Below are positions 7,677-17,657 of a stretch of DNA of 43,724 nt, in pieces. The position numbers were made by a program, and so were the translations under genes. Source of the stretch: an uncultured Prevotellaceae bacterium. GTDB taxonomy: Bacteria; Bacteroidota; Bacteroidia; Bacteroidales; Bacteroidaceae. Each line of letters starts with the position of its first letter. The first letter of the stretch is position 1. The stretch lies in assembly GCA_902783165.1 (NCBI GenBank), contig CACZPU010000131.1, positions 1 to 43,724 on the forward strand, in the 5' to 3' direction. Below the pieces are notes generated by a model. The model ran no database searches. It worked only from the letters and a program-made list of their open reading frames with translations, and was not told the DNA's origin.

Positions 7677-9692
7677 ATGAAAAGAATCTTCGTGTTATTG
7701 TCAGCTTGTATTGCTGCCTTTCATCTTTTTGCAGAAGAGAAAGTGGTCAGTTCGCCCGATGGCGGTCTGAGTGTAGTGGTGAAATGTGATGGCGGAAATG
7801 CCACCTATCAGTTGAATTACAATGGGCAGATAGTACTGCAGCCATCTGCCTTGGGGTTGAAAACCAGCCAGGGTGACTTGTCGGTAGGCTTGTCGATTAC
7901 CGATGCCCGTTTTTCTAAAGTGGACAACAACTATACTATGACACGTACGAAGGCGTCGTCTAATCATTTTGTGGCCAATCAAATGGATGTTGATTTCAAA
8001 AATGTGGCTGGGACGCAGTTCACTGTTACGTTTGTTGTTGCCAACAATGATGTGGCATTCAGATATTATGTTCCGAGGCAGAAGGCAAACAGTTTCAAAC
8101 GTACTATTGTCTATAGTGAGGCTTCTGCTTTCAATTTCGCAGAAGCTTACACCAGTTTCCTTTGTCCGCAGATTGGTCCAGAAAAGGGATGGGAGCATAC
8201 TAAACCAAGTTATGAAGAAGATTACGAGGCTGATGCTCCCGTAAACAAAGCATCGAAATTCGGTCGCGGATACACATTTCCCTGTCTTTTCCATCTCGCA
8301 TCTTCTGCAACTGCCCAGCAACCGTTGTGGGTGTTGATAAGTGAGACGGGTGTGTCGAGTGCTTATTGTGGCAGCCACCTTTCCGACTATGAAATCGGCA
8401 AAGGGTATCATATTGCTTTTCCTGACGAGGGCGAGAATGGGGGATTCGGCTCGGCTTTCGCAGCCATTCCTCTTCCTGGTACAACTCCTTGGCGCACCAT
8501 TACTGTGGGCAATACACTGAAACCTATTGTGGAAACCACTATACCCTACGATGTGGTGGAACCATTGTACGAGCCATCTGAAAACTACAAACCTGGACGC
8601 TATACTTGGAGTTGGCTGTTGTGGCAAGACAATAGTGTCAACTACGACGACCAGGTGACATTCATCGATTTGGCTTCTACCATGGGCTACGAGTATTGCC
8701 TTGTAGATGCTCTTTGGGATGAACAGATAGGACGCGACCGTATAGAACAACTCAGTCGCTACGCTCAACAGCGTGGTGTCTCGCTGATGATGTGGTACAA
8801 CAGCAATGGCTTTGCCAATGATGCACCACAAGGTCCACGCAACTGTATGAATACATCGGTAGTGCGTGAAAGGGAAATGAAATGGCTGAAATCCATTGGA
8901 GTGAAGGGTATTAAGGTCGATTTCTTCGGTGGTGACAAACAAGAAACCATGCGCCTTTACGAAGATATACTCAGTGATGCCAACCGCTATGGCTTGCAAG
9001 TGATATTCCATGGCTGCACTTTGCCCAGAGGGTGGGAACGTATGTATCCCAATTTCGTGGCAAGTGAGGCGGTTCTTGCATCAGAGAATCTTTTCTTTTC
9101 CCAGTTCCATTGCGACAAAGAGGGCTTCGAACTTACGATGCATCCCTTTGTCCGCAATGCCGTGGCGGCAATGGACTGGGGTGGGGTGGTGCTGAATCGC
9201 CGCATGTCGCGCGACAATGCCAGCCGTCATTACCGTCGCACTGGTGATGTGTTTGAAATGGCGTCTGCCTTCACCAACCAAAGTTTCATCAATTGTATTG
9301 CCATCCAACCTAACAATCTTGATGAATTGGCTCCTTTCCAGATTGATTTTCTCAAGAAGGTTCCCACAACATGGGATGAGACACGTTTCATCGACGGCTA
9401 TCCTGGACAATTTGTTGTATTGGCGCGCAGACACGGAACAGATTGGTATGTTGTTGCATTGAACGGGACAGACAAACCTATCACCATTCCTTCACTGGCA
9501 CTTGGAGATTTCTTTACCAGTTCCGACCGTTTGGTTGTTTACAAGGATGAATATAAAAACAAAAAGAAAAAGTCATCCGAAGAAAACTCCACAGTGCTGC
9601 CAGAACCAGTCATGAAAGACTTGAAACCAAACGGTAAAGGTCATGTAAGTGTAACCATTCAGCCAATGGGCGGAATGATTATTTGCAAATAA
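7677..9692 (+). CDS. Glycoside hydrolase family 97, probable retaining alpha-galactosidase type
   Basis: GH97 enzymes cleave alpha-glucosides or alpha-galactosides in the periplasm of Bacteroidetes. I place the start at ATG 7677 because it begins a clean signal peptide (residues 1-19, ending HLFA); the open frame extends 31 codons upstream without signal character. The order is an N-terminal beta-sandwich (to about 270), a TIM barrel (about 280-560) and a C-terminal beta domain. Asp415 in GIKVDFFGGD sits where retaining GH97 members such as BT1871 carry their nucleophile; inverting SusB-type enzymes lack it. The segment HGCTLPRGWERMYPN and a following Glu-rich stretch complete the active-site region. 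A GH28 enzyme follows after 24 bases, so the two probably act on one plant polysaccharide. Confidence 0.88.
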   Translation: MKRIFVLLSACIAAFHLFAEEKVVSSPDGGLSVVVKCDGGNATYQLNYNGQIVLQPSALGLKTSQGDLSVGLSITDARFSKVDNNYTMTRTKASSNHFVANQMDVDFKNVAGTQFTVTFVVANNDVAFRYYVPRQKANSFKRTIVYSEASAFNFAEAYTSFLCPQIGPEKGWEHTKPSYEEDYEADAPVNKASKFGRGYTFPCLFHLASSATAQQPLWVLISETGVSSAYCGSHLSDYEIGKGYHIAFPDEGENGGFGSAFAAIPLPGTTPWRTITVGNTLKPIVETTIPYDVVEPLYEPSENYKPGRYTWSWLLWQDNSVNYDDQVTFIDLASTMGYEYCLVDALWDEQIGRDRIEQLSRYAQQRGVSLMMWYNSNGFANDAPQGPRNCMNTSVVREREMKWLKSIGVKGIKVDFFGGDKQETMRLYEDILSDANRYGLQVIFHGCTLPRGWERMYPNFVASEAVLASENLFFSQFHCDKEGFELTMHPFVRNAVAAMDWGGVVLNRRMSRDNASRHYRRTGDVFEMASAFTNQSFINCIAIQPNNLDELAPFQIDFLKKVPTTWDETRFIDGYPGQFVVLARRHGTDWYVVALNGTDKPITIPSLALGDFFTSSDRLVVYKDEYKNKKKKSSEENSTVLPEPVMKDLKPNGKGHVSVTIQPMGGMIICK

Positions 9693-9716
9693 AACAACGT
9701 GTCTGGCTTGTTTTCT

Positions 9717-11057
9717 ATGAAGAATATTTCTCTGTTGCTGCTCTTTAGCCTGTCTTCCACGATTGCAAGTGCGGCAGATTATAATGTGAAGGATTATGGT
9801 GCGGTCAATGACACTTCATCGTTGAGCACTGTTGCCATTCAAAGAGCTATCGATGAATGCTCTATGAATGGCGGTGGTCGGGTGGTGGTTCCCGCAGGCG
9901 GCTATAAAATTGGTACGTTGGTGTTGAAAAGCCATGTGAATCTTCACCTTGAGAATGGCGCTGTGCTATATGGCAGCACTAATCTCGATGATTATGTGGA
10001 GATGAAGTCAGGCTATGTTTCACTACGCACTCAAACAACAACCATCCAGTTGATTTACGCTGACAATGTGGACGATGTGACAATAGACGGGACTGGTACC
10101 ATCGATGGAAGAGGCAGTACTTTCAAAAAACTTTCATGGAATGATGAAGGCATCACACGTCCACATTTGCTGCGCATCATTAATAGTCGCGACATTGTGG
10201 TGAAAGATGTCACATTGAAGAATTCAGGCTGCTGGATGCAGCATTATCTGGCTTGTGACCGACTGCAAATAAGAGGTATAAAGGTTTTCAATCGTAACAA
10301 TTATAACAATGATGCCATCGACATAGATGGTTGTCACGATGTAATACTGAGCGACATGATTGCCGACAGCGATGATGATGCCATCACATTGAAAAGCACC
10401 TCACCGCGACTTTGCGAGAATGTGGCTATCTCAAATTGTGTAGTGAGCAGTCATTGTAATGGCATCAAACTTGGTACCGAGACGAATGGGGGCTTCCGAA
10501 ACATTAGTATAAGTCATTGCATTGTGAAACCATCAAACGACCAAACTACCCAATTCTTCGGTGATACTTTAAGACGAGGAACATCTGCTATCTCATTAGA
10601 AATAGTCGATGGTGGCATCATGGAGAATGTGCATGTCAGCAATATCTTGGTGGAGGGAACCGAATCACCTATCTTTATTCGCTTGGGGAATCGTGGTAGA
10701 GGTTATTATGATGGCGCTCCTGTGGCATCGGTTGGACGTATCAATGGCGTGCACTTGAGCAATATCACTGTGAATAATGCAGGCAGAACGGGATGCAGTA
10801 TTACAGGTTTGTATGGACATCCCGTAGAAAACATCTATTTGAACAACATTACCATTCATCACAGAGGCGGATGCAAGGGTGTGTCCATCCCAGCAGAAGA
10901 GAAGGAAAAAGATTATCCTGAAGCTACGATGTGGGGTGTGTTACCAGCCAAGGGCTTCTTCGTACGTCATGCCCGTCATGTTGTTTTCAACAATATAGAG
11001 GTGACCACTTCTGAGGAAGATGCACGTCCGCTGTATGTAAAAGTGGACGTGCAATAG
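9717..11057 (+). CDS. GH28 polygalacturonase-like protein
   Basis: GH28 enzymes hydrolyse galacturonic-acid linkages of pectin with a right-handed beta-helix. I choose ATG 9717, which opens a signal peptide (residues 1-20, ending IASA); a GTG six codons earlier is less likely. The mature protein begins with the usual NVKDYGAVNDTSS segment of this fold. Catalytic elements are recognisable: NNDAIDIDG (the family NTDGIDI), DSDDDAITLKS (the Asp-Asp pair), and SSHCNGIKLGTETNGG in place of the eukaryotic GHG motif, as in many bacterial members. The C-terminal half repeats short beta-strand turns (NISISHC, NVHVSNI, GVHLSNI). It lies 24 bases after the GH97 gene, in one probable operon. Confidence 0.85.
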   Translation: MKNISLLLLFSLSSTIASAADYNVKDYGAVNDTSSLSTVAIQRAIDECSMNGGGRVVVPAGGYKIGTLVLKSHVNLHLENGAVLYGSTNLDDYVEMKSGYVSLRTQTTTIQLIYADNVDDVTIDGTGTIDGRGSTFKKLSWNDEGITRPHLLRIINSRDIVVKDVTLKNSGCWMQHYLACDRLQIRGIKVFNRNNYNNDAIDIDGCHDVILSDMIADSDDDAITLKSTSPRLCENVAISNCVVSSHCNGIKLGTETNGGFRNISISHCIVKPSNDQTTQFFGDTLRRGTSAISLEIVDGGIMENVHVSNILVEGTESPIFIRLGNRGRGYYDGAPVASVGRINGVHLSNITVNNAGRTGCSITGLYGHPVENIYLNNITIHHRGGCKGVSIPAEEKEKDYPEATMWGVLPAKGFFVRHARHVVFNNIEVTTSEEDARPLYVKVDVQ

Positions 11058-11173
11058 CAAGAATCGTTGCCTGAAATGGTAAATGTTCTTTAGTCTGCCT
11101 TTTCTTCATTGAAAGAGTGCCCGTCATTTTATGTATTGCTTGCTATGTTTCATTTATATTCACTTCGTCGTTG

Positions 11174-12211
11174 ATGGATAATTGTCATCGTTTTACAACA
11201 ATCATACTTCGCTGGTTCGAGCAGTATGGGCGAGAATTGCCTTGGCGCAATGCTGATTTGCCATGTGAGAAGCATGCTTATGTGGTGTGGCTGAGTGAGA
11301 TTATCTTACAGCAGACACGCATTGAGCAAGGGCGAGGCTATTGGGAACGGTTTGTGAACCGATGGCCAACAGTGGATGCACTGGCTGCTGCTACAGAGGA
11401 TGAGGTGTTGCGTGAATGGCAGGGACTGGGATATTATAGCAGAGCGCGTAATTTGCTTTTTGCCGCAAGGCAAATAGTTTCCCTAGGGCATTTCCCAGAC
11501 ACGATAGAGGATTTGAAAAAACTGAAAGGGGTCGGTGATTATACAGCGGCGGCCATAGGCAGCATTGTTTTCGCCTTGCCTGTTGCAGTGGTCGATGGGA
11601 ATGTGTATCGTGTGCTGGCTCGCTATTTCGGAGTTGACACGCCCATTAACTCCACAGAAGGAAAAAAGTATTTTGCAGAGTTGGCGCAGACACTGCTACC
11701 TGTGAACAAACCCTCGGCATTCAATCAGGCAATGATGGATTTTGGTGCTATTCAGTGTACACCACAATCCCCCCATTGTATGGATTGTCCGTTAACCGAT
11801 AGTTGTGTGGCTTTGCTAACGGACAAGGTTCGAATACTTCCTGTAAAGAACAAAACGGTAAAAGTGTGGATACGCCATTTTAATTATATATATGTAAGGT
11901 GCAAGGGTCAGACAGCCATCCACCGTCGCCCTGCCGGGGATATCTGGCAAGGACTTTGGGAGCCTGTGCTGATAGAGGACTCAATACCTGCTGATTTGGG
12001 TTGTGCCGTTTTACGTAAGAATGTGCGACATGTGCTTACTCATCGTATCATTGTAGCCGATTTCTATTTGTTGGAAGTGAACGACAAATCAGAACTGCAC
12101 CCTGTCGTTGCCAATTTGCTTGAGGAGAAGGATTTCTTGTGGATTAACGAAAGCGACATTGATGGTTATGGCGTTCCTCGTTTGGTTGAAATGTTATTGG
12201 AATCATTATAA
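11174..12211 (+). CDS. mutY: Adenine DNA glycosylase MutY
   Basis: MutY removes adenine mispaired with 8-oxoguanine. I start at ATG 11174, which leaves 345 residues beginning with the normal helical N-terminus; an upstream GTG adds 19 hydrophobic residues unlike MutY. Catalytic Glu42 is in SEIILQQTR, the helix-hairpin-helix is LKGVGDYTAAAIGSI, and Asp141 lies in VVDGNVYRV. The [4Fe-4S] cluster cysteines are 195, 202, 205 and 211 with the standard C-x6-C-x2-C-x5-C spacing. The C-terminal third is the NUDIX-like domain that reads 8-oxoguanine. All key residues are present, so it should be active. Confidence 0.95.
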   Translation: MDNCHRFTTIILRWFEQYGRELPWRNADLPCEKHAYVVWLSEIILQQTRIEQGRGYWERFVNRWPTVDALAAATEDEVLREWQGLGYYSRARNLLFAARQIVSLGHFPDTIEDLKKLKGVGDYTAAAIGSIVFALPVAVVDGNVYRVLARYFGVDTPINSTEGKKYFAELAQTLLPVNKPSAFNQAMMDFGAIQCTPQSPHCMDCPLTDSCVALLTDKVRILPVKNKTVKVWIRHFNYIYVRCKGQTAIHRRPAGDIWQGLWEPVLIEDSIPADLGCAVLRKNVRHVLTHRIIVADFYLLEVNDKSELHPVVANLLEEKDFLWINESDIDGYGVPRLVEMLLESL

Positions 12212-12219
12212 ATAACCAA

Positions 12220-12253
12220 TGTCATTTTGTCTGCTTTGTATGTCATTTTGTCA
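12220..12253. repeat. Paired TGTCATTTTGTC motifs upstream of clpB
   Basis: TGTCATTTTGTC occurs at 12220-12231 and again at 12241-12252 (then A), a 21-bp repeat interval or two helical turns. The second copy reads as TGTCA-TTT-TGTCA, itself a tandem of two TGTCA units. The pair sits about 70-100 bases before clpB and is a candidate operator or alternative-sigma site for stress induction. No CIRCE element is present. Confidence 0.55.
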
Positions 12254-12323
12254 ATTAAAATGATATGGGTATGTATTTTGATGCCTTGTTGTTTAGAAAT
12301 AAAAAATGAAGAAAGGAGATAAA

Positions 12324-14831
12324 ATGACATTAGAGAATTTTACTATCAAGGCGCAGGAGGCGGTTCAGCGAGCCGTTGAGATTGCGCGACAAGGTGGACA
12401 GCAATCAATAGAACCTGTCCATTTGTTGAAAGGTGTGACGGACAAAGGAAAGGATGTCGTCACCTATATTTTTCAGAAACTTGGTGTGAATGCTGTTCAT
12501 GTCGATACTTTGCTCGACAATGAGATTCAGCATCTGCCCCGCGTACAAGGCGGTGAACCCTATTTGAGCCGTGAAAGCAACAATGTGCTTTTGCGCGCAA
12601 TGGACATTTCCAAGCAATTGGGCGATGAGTTCGTTAGCGTCGAGCCTATTCTTCTTGCATTGTTGGAGGTGAACTCAACTGCCAGCCGTATACTGAAGGA
12701 TGCTGGAGTCGGCTACAATGACGTGCTGAAAGCCATTCAGGAATTACGCCAAGGACAAAGTGTGTCGAGTCAGAGTGGCGACGAGAATTTCCAAAGTCTT
12801 AGCAAGTATGCAAAGAATTTGGTTGAAGAAGCGCGTGCCGGCAAATTGGATCCAGTGATTGGACGCGATGACGAGATTCGCAGGGTCTTGCAGATTCTTT
12901 CGCGAAGAACTAAGAATAACCCTATTCTTATTGGAGAACCTGGTACGGGAAAGACTGCCATTGTTGAGGGCTTGGCACAAAGAATAGTACGTGGCGATGT
13001 ACCAGAAAACTTAAAGGACAAGCAATTGTTCTCGCTCGATATGGGCGCCTTGGTGGCTGGTGCCAAATATAAAGGCGAGTTTGAGGAACGACTGAAAAGT
13101 GTTATCAATGAGGTGACCAAAAGCGATGGCAGGGTGATACTATTTATTGATGAGATTCACACTCTGGTCGGCGCTGGGGCAGGCGAAGGTGCCATGGATG
13201 CAGCCAATATCTTGAAACCGGCATTGGCACGAGGCGAACTGAGAAGTATCGGAGCAACAACACTGAACGAGTACCAAAAGTATTTTGAGAAAGACAAGGC
13301 TTTGGAGCGCAGGTTCCAAACAGTGATGGTAGATGAACCTGATGAGATTTCTGCCATTTCGATACTGCGTGGATTGAAGGAGCGCTACGAGAACCATCAC
13401 AAAGTGCGAATTCAAGATGACGCCTGCATTGCTGCCGTGAAACTATCTGAACGCTATATCTCGGAGCGATTCCTACCCGACAAGGCTATAGATTTGATGG
13501 ATGAGGCAGCGGCAAAACTGAGGATGGAGCGTGACTCTGTGCCAGAAGAGTTGGACGACATCACACGTCAATTAAAACAATTGGAGATTGAGCGTGAGGC
13601 CATCAAACGCGAGAATGATACAGAAAAGATTGCCCTTCTCGACAAGGATATAGCCGAACTTCGAGAAAAAGAAAGTGCCTTTCGTGCCAAATGGGAGAAC
13701 GAACGGGCGTTGTTGAACAAAATCCAGCAGGATAAGCAGGAAATGGAGAATCTGCGTTATGAGGCTGAACGTGCAGAGCGAGAAGGCAACTACGGACGTG
13801 TGGCAGAGATTCGCTATTCGAAACTGAGAGTGCTCGAAGAAGATATACGCAATATCCAGACGCAACTTGCCAATGCCCAGAATGGAAGTGCCATGGTTCG
13901 CGAAGAGGTGACGGCTGATGACATCGCCGAGGTTGTGAGCCGTTGGACAGGTATTCCTGTCACTCGTATGCTACAAAGTGAAAAAGAAAAACTGCTGCAT
14001 TTAGAGGAGGAACTCCACAAAAGGGTGATTGGGCAAGACGAGGCTATCACTTCCGTGGCCGATGCTGTGCGTCGCAGTCGTGCTGGATTGCAAGATCCTA
14101 AGCGGCCTATAGCATCGTTCATCTTCCTTGGAACGACAGGTGTCGGAAAGACCGAGCTTGCCAAGGCTCTTGCAGAATATCTGTTTAACGACGAGCAGAT
14201 GATGACACGTATTGATATGAGCGAATATCAGGAGAAGCATACGGTGAGTCGACTCATTGGTGCACCTCCGGGATATGTGGGATATGACGAAGGCGGACAG
14301 CTGACCGAGGCAGTGCGCCGCAAGCCATACAGTGTGGTGCTGTTTGATGAAATAGAGAAAGCCCATCCCGATGTTTTCAACATATTGTTGCAGGTGTTAG
14401 ACGACGGACGTCTTACCGACAATAAGGGGCGTACGGCCAATTTCAAAAACACCATCATCATCATGACTTCGAATGCCAAGCGTGAACAACTCCATGCCAT
14501 TATGCGGCCCGAGTTCTTGAACCGAATTGACGAGATTATCAACTTCCAGCAACTTACTAGAGAAGAGATTGCTGGTGTGGTGACTCTGCAGATGAACCAC
14601 ATCAGGCAGATGTTGGCCGAGCAGGATATACAGTTGGAGATAACTTCTCATGCCATCGATTATCTTGCAGAAACGGGCTACGATCCTGATTTTGGGGCAA
14701 GACCGGTGAAGAGAGCTATCCAACATTATGTGTTGAACGATTTATCCAAGAAACTGCTTTCTGGAGAAGTTAATCGAGAGAAACCCATTGTGATTGATTG
14801 TTTCGGTGATGGATTGGTATTTCGTAACTGA
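12324..14831 (+). CDS. clpB: ClpB disaggregase
   Basis: ClpB is a hexameric AAA+ unfoldase that rescues aggregated proteins with DnaK. I start at ATG 12324: it gives the usual [14 protein letters not shown] opening and is preceded by AAAGGAG, whereas ATG 12306 adds six odd residues. The order is N-domain (1-150), D1 with Walker A GEPGTGKT at 204-211, coiled-coil middle domain (about 410-530), D2 with Walker A GTTGVGKT at 603-610, sensor-1 MTSN near 714, and RPEFLNRID with the arginine finger. The length is 835 residues, shorter than the usual 855-865, because only about 10 residues separate TSN from RPEF where E. coli ClpB has about 30. Two TGTCATTTTGTC motifs upstream may control it. Confidence 0.95.
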   Translation: MTLENFTIKAQEAVQRAVEIARQGGQQSIEPVHLLKGVTDKGKDVVTYIFQKLGVNAVHVDTLLDNEIQHLPRVQGGEPYLSRESNNVLLRAMDISKQLGDEFVSVEPILLALLEVNSTASRILKDAGVGYNDVLKAIQELRQGQSVSSQSGDENFQSLSKYAKNLVEEARAGKLDPVIGRDDEIRRVLQILSRRTKNNPILIGEPGTGKTAIVEGLAQRIVRGDVPENLKDKQLFSLDMGALVAGAKYKGEFEERLKSVINEVTKSDGRVILFIDEIHTLVGAGAGEGAMDAANILKPALARGELRSIGATTLNEYQKYFEKDKALERRFQTVMVDEPDEISAISILRGLKERYENHHKVRIQDDACIAAVKLSERYISERFLPDKAIDLMDEAAAKLRMERDSVPEELDDITRQLKQLEIEREAIKRENDTEKIALLDKDIAELREKESAFRAKWENERALLNKIQQDKQEMENLRYEAERAEREGNYGRVAEIRYSKLRVLEEDIRNIQTQLANAQNGSAMVREEVTADDIAEVVSRWTGIPVTRMLQSEKEKLLHLEEELHKRVIGQDEAITSVADAVRRSRAGLQDPKRPIASFIFLGTTGVGKTELAKALAEYLFNDEQMMTRIDMSEYQEKHTVSRLIGAPPGYVGYDEGGQLTEAVRRKPYSVVLFDEIEKAHPDVFNILLQVLDDGRLTDNKGRTANFKNTIIIMTSNAKREQLHAIMRPEFLNRIDEIINFQQLTREEIAGVVTLQMNHIRQMLAEQDIQLEITSHAIDYLAETGYDPDFGARPVKRAIQHYVLNDLSKKLLSGEVNREKPIVIDCFGDGLVFRN

Positions 14832-14857
14832 CGTGATATAAGAAGTAATCATGCCAC

Positions 14858-14905
14858 AAAAAGAAAGATATGGTTTTGGTGTCAGAACTGTGTCTTTCTT
14901 TTTTT
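14858..14905 (+). terminator. Intrinsic terminator after clpB
   Basis: AAAAAGAAAGA at 14858-14868 pairs perfectly with TCTTTCTTTTT at 14893-14903 around a 24-base loop, and the 3' arm runs into a T tract. The stem is AT-rich and the A tract on the left could serve the other strand too. Confidence 0.55.
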
Positions 14906-15307
14906 ATTGTATTCATTTAGAATGAGCCGGCTCACTTAAATTTTGGCGAATAGATTTGTCATTCATTTGATGTGTTCTATCTTATTTGTTTTTTTAATTG
15001 ACATGATGGTAGGAAGTAATATCGATTTGAAAAACTACGTAAACGGTTTTCTCAAGAATTGAATACTTTTATTAAATGGTTCGCGTAGTTTGTACTACAT
15101 TGTTCGGACGGCACTAACAACTTGCACAAAGGATGCCTTCTAATTTAACAAATAAAGTATGTTGCCAATAAACAATTCTTGTTCTGTTGAAAAGAAATGC
15201 GGACATCTTCAGAATAATTCCTTTGGGGAAGTCATCAAAAAGGTTTGTCCGAGTCCTGAAGACAGGTTGGGGAAGGAGGAAACTGCAGTGAAAAGTGGGC
15301 GAATTCT

Positions 15308-15338
15308 ATTGTAATATGAGAAAAAAAAAGTAATTTTG
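15308..15338 (+). promoter_or_regulatory. Promoter of the M15 peptidase gene
   Basis: ATTG at 15308-15311 is followed after 19 bases by TAATTTTG at 15331-15338, a full match to the -7 consensus. Transcription would begin near 15344. The ATG at 15349 would then be nearly leaderless, which argues for the next in-frame ATG at 15367. Confidence 0.6.
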
Positions 15339-15366
15339 CACCGAGAATATGAATCCTGCTTTAACA

Positions 15367-16128
15367 ATGAGATATTTGAATCTTTGGTTGCCCGTGGTTG
15401 CCCTTTTCTTAGGATGCAGCTTTGTATATGCCTTGAACGCAGCAGAAGGTGATGGCAATGTGTCCTCCGACTTGTCTGTACTCAAGAATTGGCAGGCTGG
15501 TGCTGTGGTGACTGCAGAGATGGTGGAATCTTTTGGCGGACTGGATGCTTGCTTTGTCGCTAAACCAATTCCTGACAAGGTTTGGGAGAACATGCAAGGG
15601 AAATCATATAAGAAGAATCCTTACATCGGTCGCGATGACTTGAGGATAATCTATGCACTTCATTGGGACTATGACAACAGAATTCATTTGGGCGAAATGA
15701 TTTGTAATAAGAAGATTGCCGGCAAGTTGGTGACCATTCTGAGGAAACTATACGTGCATCGTTATCCTATAGAAAGAATGGTTTTGCCAGATACTTTTGA
15801 CAGCGATGAAAGCCAAATGCGTGCCAACAATTCTTCTTGTTTCTGCTTCCGTACCATTGCCCGCTCCAACAACCTATCGAAACATGCCCGCGGACTGGCC
15901 ATAGACATCAATCCTCTTTACAATCCCTATTGCAAAAAACAAAAAAACGGGTCTTTGTTATTGCAGCCATCCACCGCAAAAGCTTATTGCAACCGGAAGC
16001 GTGATTTCCCATATAAGATAGAACGTGACGATTATTGTTGCCGCCTTTTCAAGGAAGAGGGTTTCCATTGGGGAGGCGACTGGAAATCGTGTAAGGACTT
16101 CCAACATTTTGAATACAGCGAAAAATGA
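15367..16128 (+). CDS. M15-family D-Ala-D-Ala carboxypeptidase-like protein
   Basis: M15 peptidases are zinc enzymes that trim D-alanyl ends or cross-bridges of peptidoglycan. The signature is present: SKHARGLAIDIN gives the first zinc His and Asp, and DFQHFEY near the C-terminus gives the last zinc His, with GFHWGGDW just before it. The N-terminus is a signal peptide (RYLNLWLPVVALFLG followed by Cys). Because a Gly-Cys occurs at the end of the hydrophobic core, lipid anchoring is possible but not certain. I choose ATG 15367 over 15349 because the promoter leaves almost no leader for the first ATG. The protein contains several cysteines (CCFCF-like patches) that may form disulphides in the periplasm. 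It is expressed from its own promoter, with the CCA enzyme 32 bases downstream. Confidence 0.85.
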   Translation: MRYLNLWLPVVALFLGCSFVYALNAAEGDGNVSSDLSVLKNWQAGAVVTAEMVESFGGLDACFVAKPIPDKVWENMQGKSYKKNPYIGRDDLRIIYALHWDYDNRIHLGEMICNKKIAGKLVTILRKLYVHRYPIERMVLPDTFDSDESQMRANNSSCFCFRTIARSNNLSKHARGLAIDINPLYNPYCKKQKNGSLLLQPSTAKAYCNRKRDFPYKIERDDYCCRLFKEEGFHWGGDWKSCKDFQHFEYSEK

Positions 16129-16160
16129 TATTTTGACAAAAACTGCTAAGAAAATTTTTT

Positions 16161-17636
16161 ATGAAAATATATTCGGATGCCGAGTTGGCTAGCATACTTG
16201 ATAAGGAGATATTCCATCAGATTGGCAGTTGTGCCGATGAGTTGTGCATGGAGTGCTACGTGGTAGGAGGATATGTTCGCGACATTTTCCTGGAGCGGCC
16301 CTCGAATGATATCGATGTGGTGGTGGTCGGTAGCGGCATTACGTTAGCAGAGGCGTTGAAAAAGAAATTGGGGCGCAAAGCCCATCTCTCTATCTTTCAG
16401 CGATTCGGTACCGCTCAAGTGAAACAGGGAAAGCTTGAAGTGGAATTCGTTGGCGCCCGCAAGGAAAGTTATAGCCGTGATTCTAGAAAGCCTGTGGTTG
16501 AGGACGGTACCTTGGAAGATGATCAAAACCGTCGTGATTTCACAATCAATGCACTTGCCATCTGTCTCAACAAGCATCGTTTCGGAGAATTGGTCGACCC
16601 ATTCGACGGTCTTTTCGATATGGAAGACGGCATCATCCGCACACCATTGGATCCAGATATTACTTTTTCTGACGACCCTTTACGGATGTTGAGATGTGTT
16701 CGTTTTGCCACACAACTGAATTTCTACATAGACGATGACACTTTCGACGCTTTGCAACGTAATGCGGAACGATTGCGTATCATTAGCGGAGAGCGCATTG
16801 CCGATGAAATGAATAAAATCATGATGTGCCAGCATCCAAGCACAGGATTCGATTATCTTTACCGTACAGGACTTCTTCATTTCATTCTTCCAGAATTGGT
16901 CGCCCTTGACAATGTGGCTACACAGAATGGAAGAGCCCACAAAAACAACTATTACCACACCATGGAAGTGCTTGAGAATGTGGTGAAGAAACAAAATGAA
17001 AGCGATGGAGAAAATGTGGACGACGAAAAAAGACTCTGGCTCAGATGGGCTGCCTTGCTTCACGATATAGGGAAAATGAAAGTAAGACGCTTCGACCCAG
17101 CTGTGGGTTGGACATTTCACAACCATAACTATGTGGGAGCAAGGATGGTACCGGAAATATTTCGGCGACTGAAGCTGCCGCTGGATGGCAAGATGAAGTT
17201 TGTGCAGAAGATGGTAGACCTCCATATGCGGCCCATTGTGATAGCTGATGAGGAGGTTACCGACAGTGCTGTGCGCAGATTGCTCAACGATGCAAGTGAT
17301 GACATCGATGATCTGATGCTTTTGTGCGAAGCTGATATCACCAGTAAGAACCAGGTAAGAAAAGCCATGTTTTTGGAGAATTTCCGTCTGGTGCGTGAAA
17401 AGCTTGCCGATTTGAAGATGAAGGATTACAAGCGGTTGCTGCAACCTGTGATTGACGGTAATGAGATTATGGAACTGTTTCATCTCACTCCCTCGCGCCA
17501 AGTGGGCGAACTGAAGAAATGTTTGAAAGATGCCGTGCTTGACAATCAAGTGGTAAACGAGCGCGAACCATTGATGATGTTGCTGATGAAAAAGGCTTCG
17601 GAATTGGGACTTGTAAAGGCTGCAAAAGATAGTTAA
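16161..17636 (+). CDS. cca: CCA tRNA nucleotidyltransferase with HD domain
   Basis: This enzyme adds or repairs the 3' CCA of tRNAs. The class II nucleotidyltransferase head is clear: GGYVRD at 36-41 and the metal-binding pair Asp50 and Asp52 in NDIDVVVVG. The RRDFTINAL motif (near 128) and the DDPLRMLRCVRFATQL helix follow, the latter being part of the nucleotide-selecting template region. An HD phosphohydrolase domain lies at about 270-420 with His301-Asp302 in LLHDIGK, which can remove 2',3'-cyclic phosphate from damaged tRNAs. At 491 residues it matches the HD-fused Bacteroidetes form. A poly(A) polymerase is the main alternative, but the HD fusion and usual Bacteroidetes content favour the CCA enzyme. 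Confidence 0.9.
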   Translation: MKIYSDAELASILDKEIFHQIGSCADELCMECYVVGGYVRDIFLERPSNDIDVVVVGSGITLAEALKKKLGRKAHLSIFQRFGTAQVKQGKLEVEFVGARKESYSRDSRKPVVEDGTLEDDQNRRDFTINALAICLNKHRFGELVDPFDGLFDMEDGIIRTPLDPDITFSDDPLRMLRCVRFATQLNFYIDDDTFDALQRNAERLRIISGERIADEMNKIMMCQHPSTGFDYLYRTGLLHFILPELVALDNVATQNGRAHKNNYYHTMEVLENVVKKQNESDGENVDDEKRLWLRWAALLHDIGKMKVRRFDPAVGWTFHNHNYVGARMVPEIFRRLKLPLDGKMKFVQKMVDLHMRPIVIADEEVTDSAVRRLLNDASDDIDDLMLLCEADITSKNQVRKAMFLENFRLVREKLADLKMKDYKRLLQPVIDGNEIMELFHLTPSRQVGELKKCLKDAVLDNQVVNEREPLMMLLMKKASELGLVKAAKDS

Positions 17637-17657
17637 TTGTTGCAAAAGATTCGTTTC

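Larger units (their letters stand above)
14832..15348. other. Intergenic region, 517 bases
   Basis: This stretch contains the clpB terminator near 14858-14905 and the next promoter at 15308-15338. Between them I find no open frame with a recognisable product and no RNA gene. One inverted repeat (AAACTACG 15032-15039, CGTAGTTT 15084-15091) has arms 44 bases apart and unknown meaning. Confidence 0.6.

Noticed and set aside
7701-9011. 436-residue open frame antisense to the GH97 gene
   Set aside because: The sense strand has a complete GH97 domain order and signal peptide; the antisense product is His-rich and matches no family.
15032-15091. Inverted repeat AAACTACG/CGTAGTTT as an element end or attachment site
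   Set aside because: The arms are 8 bases and 44 apart, with no transposase, integrase or target duplication nearby.
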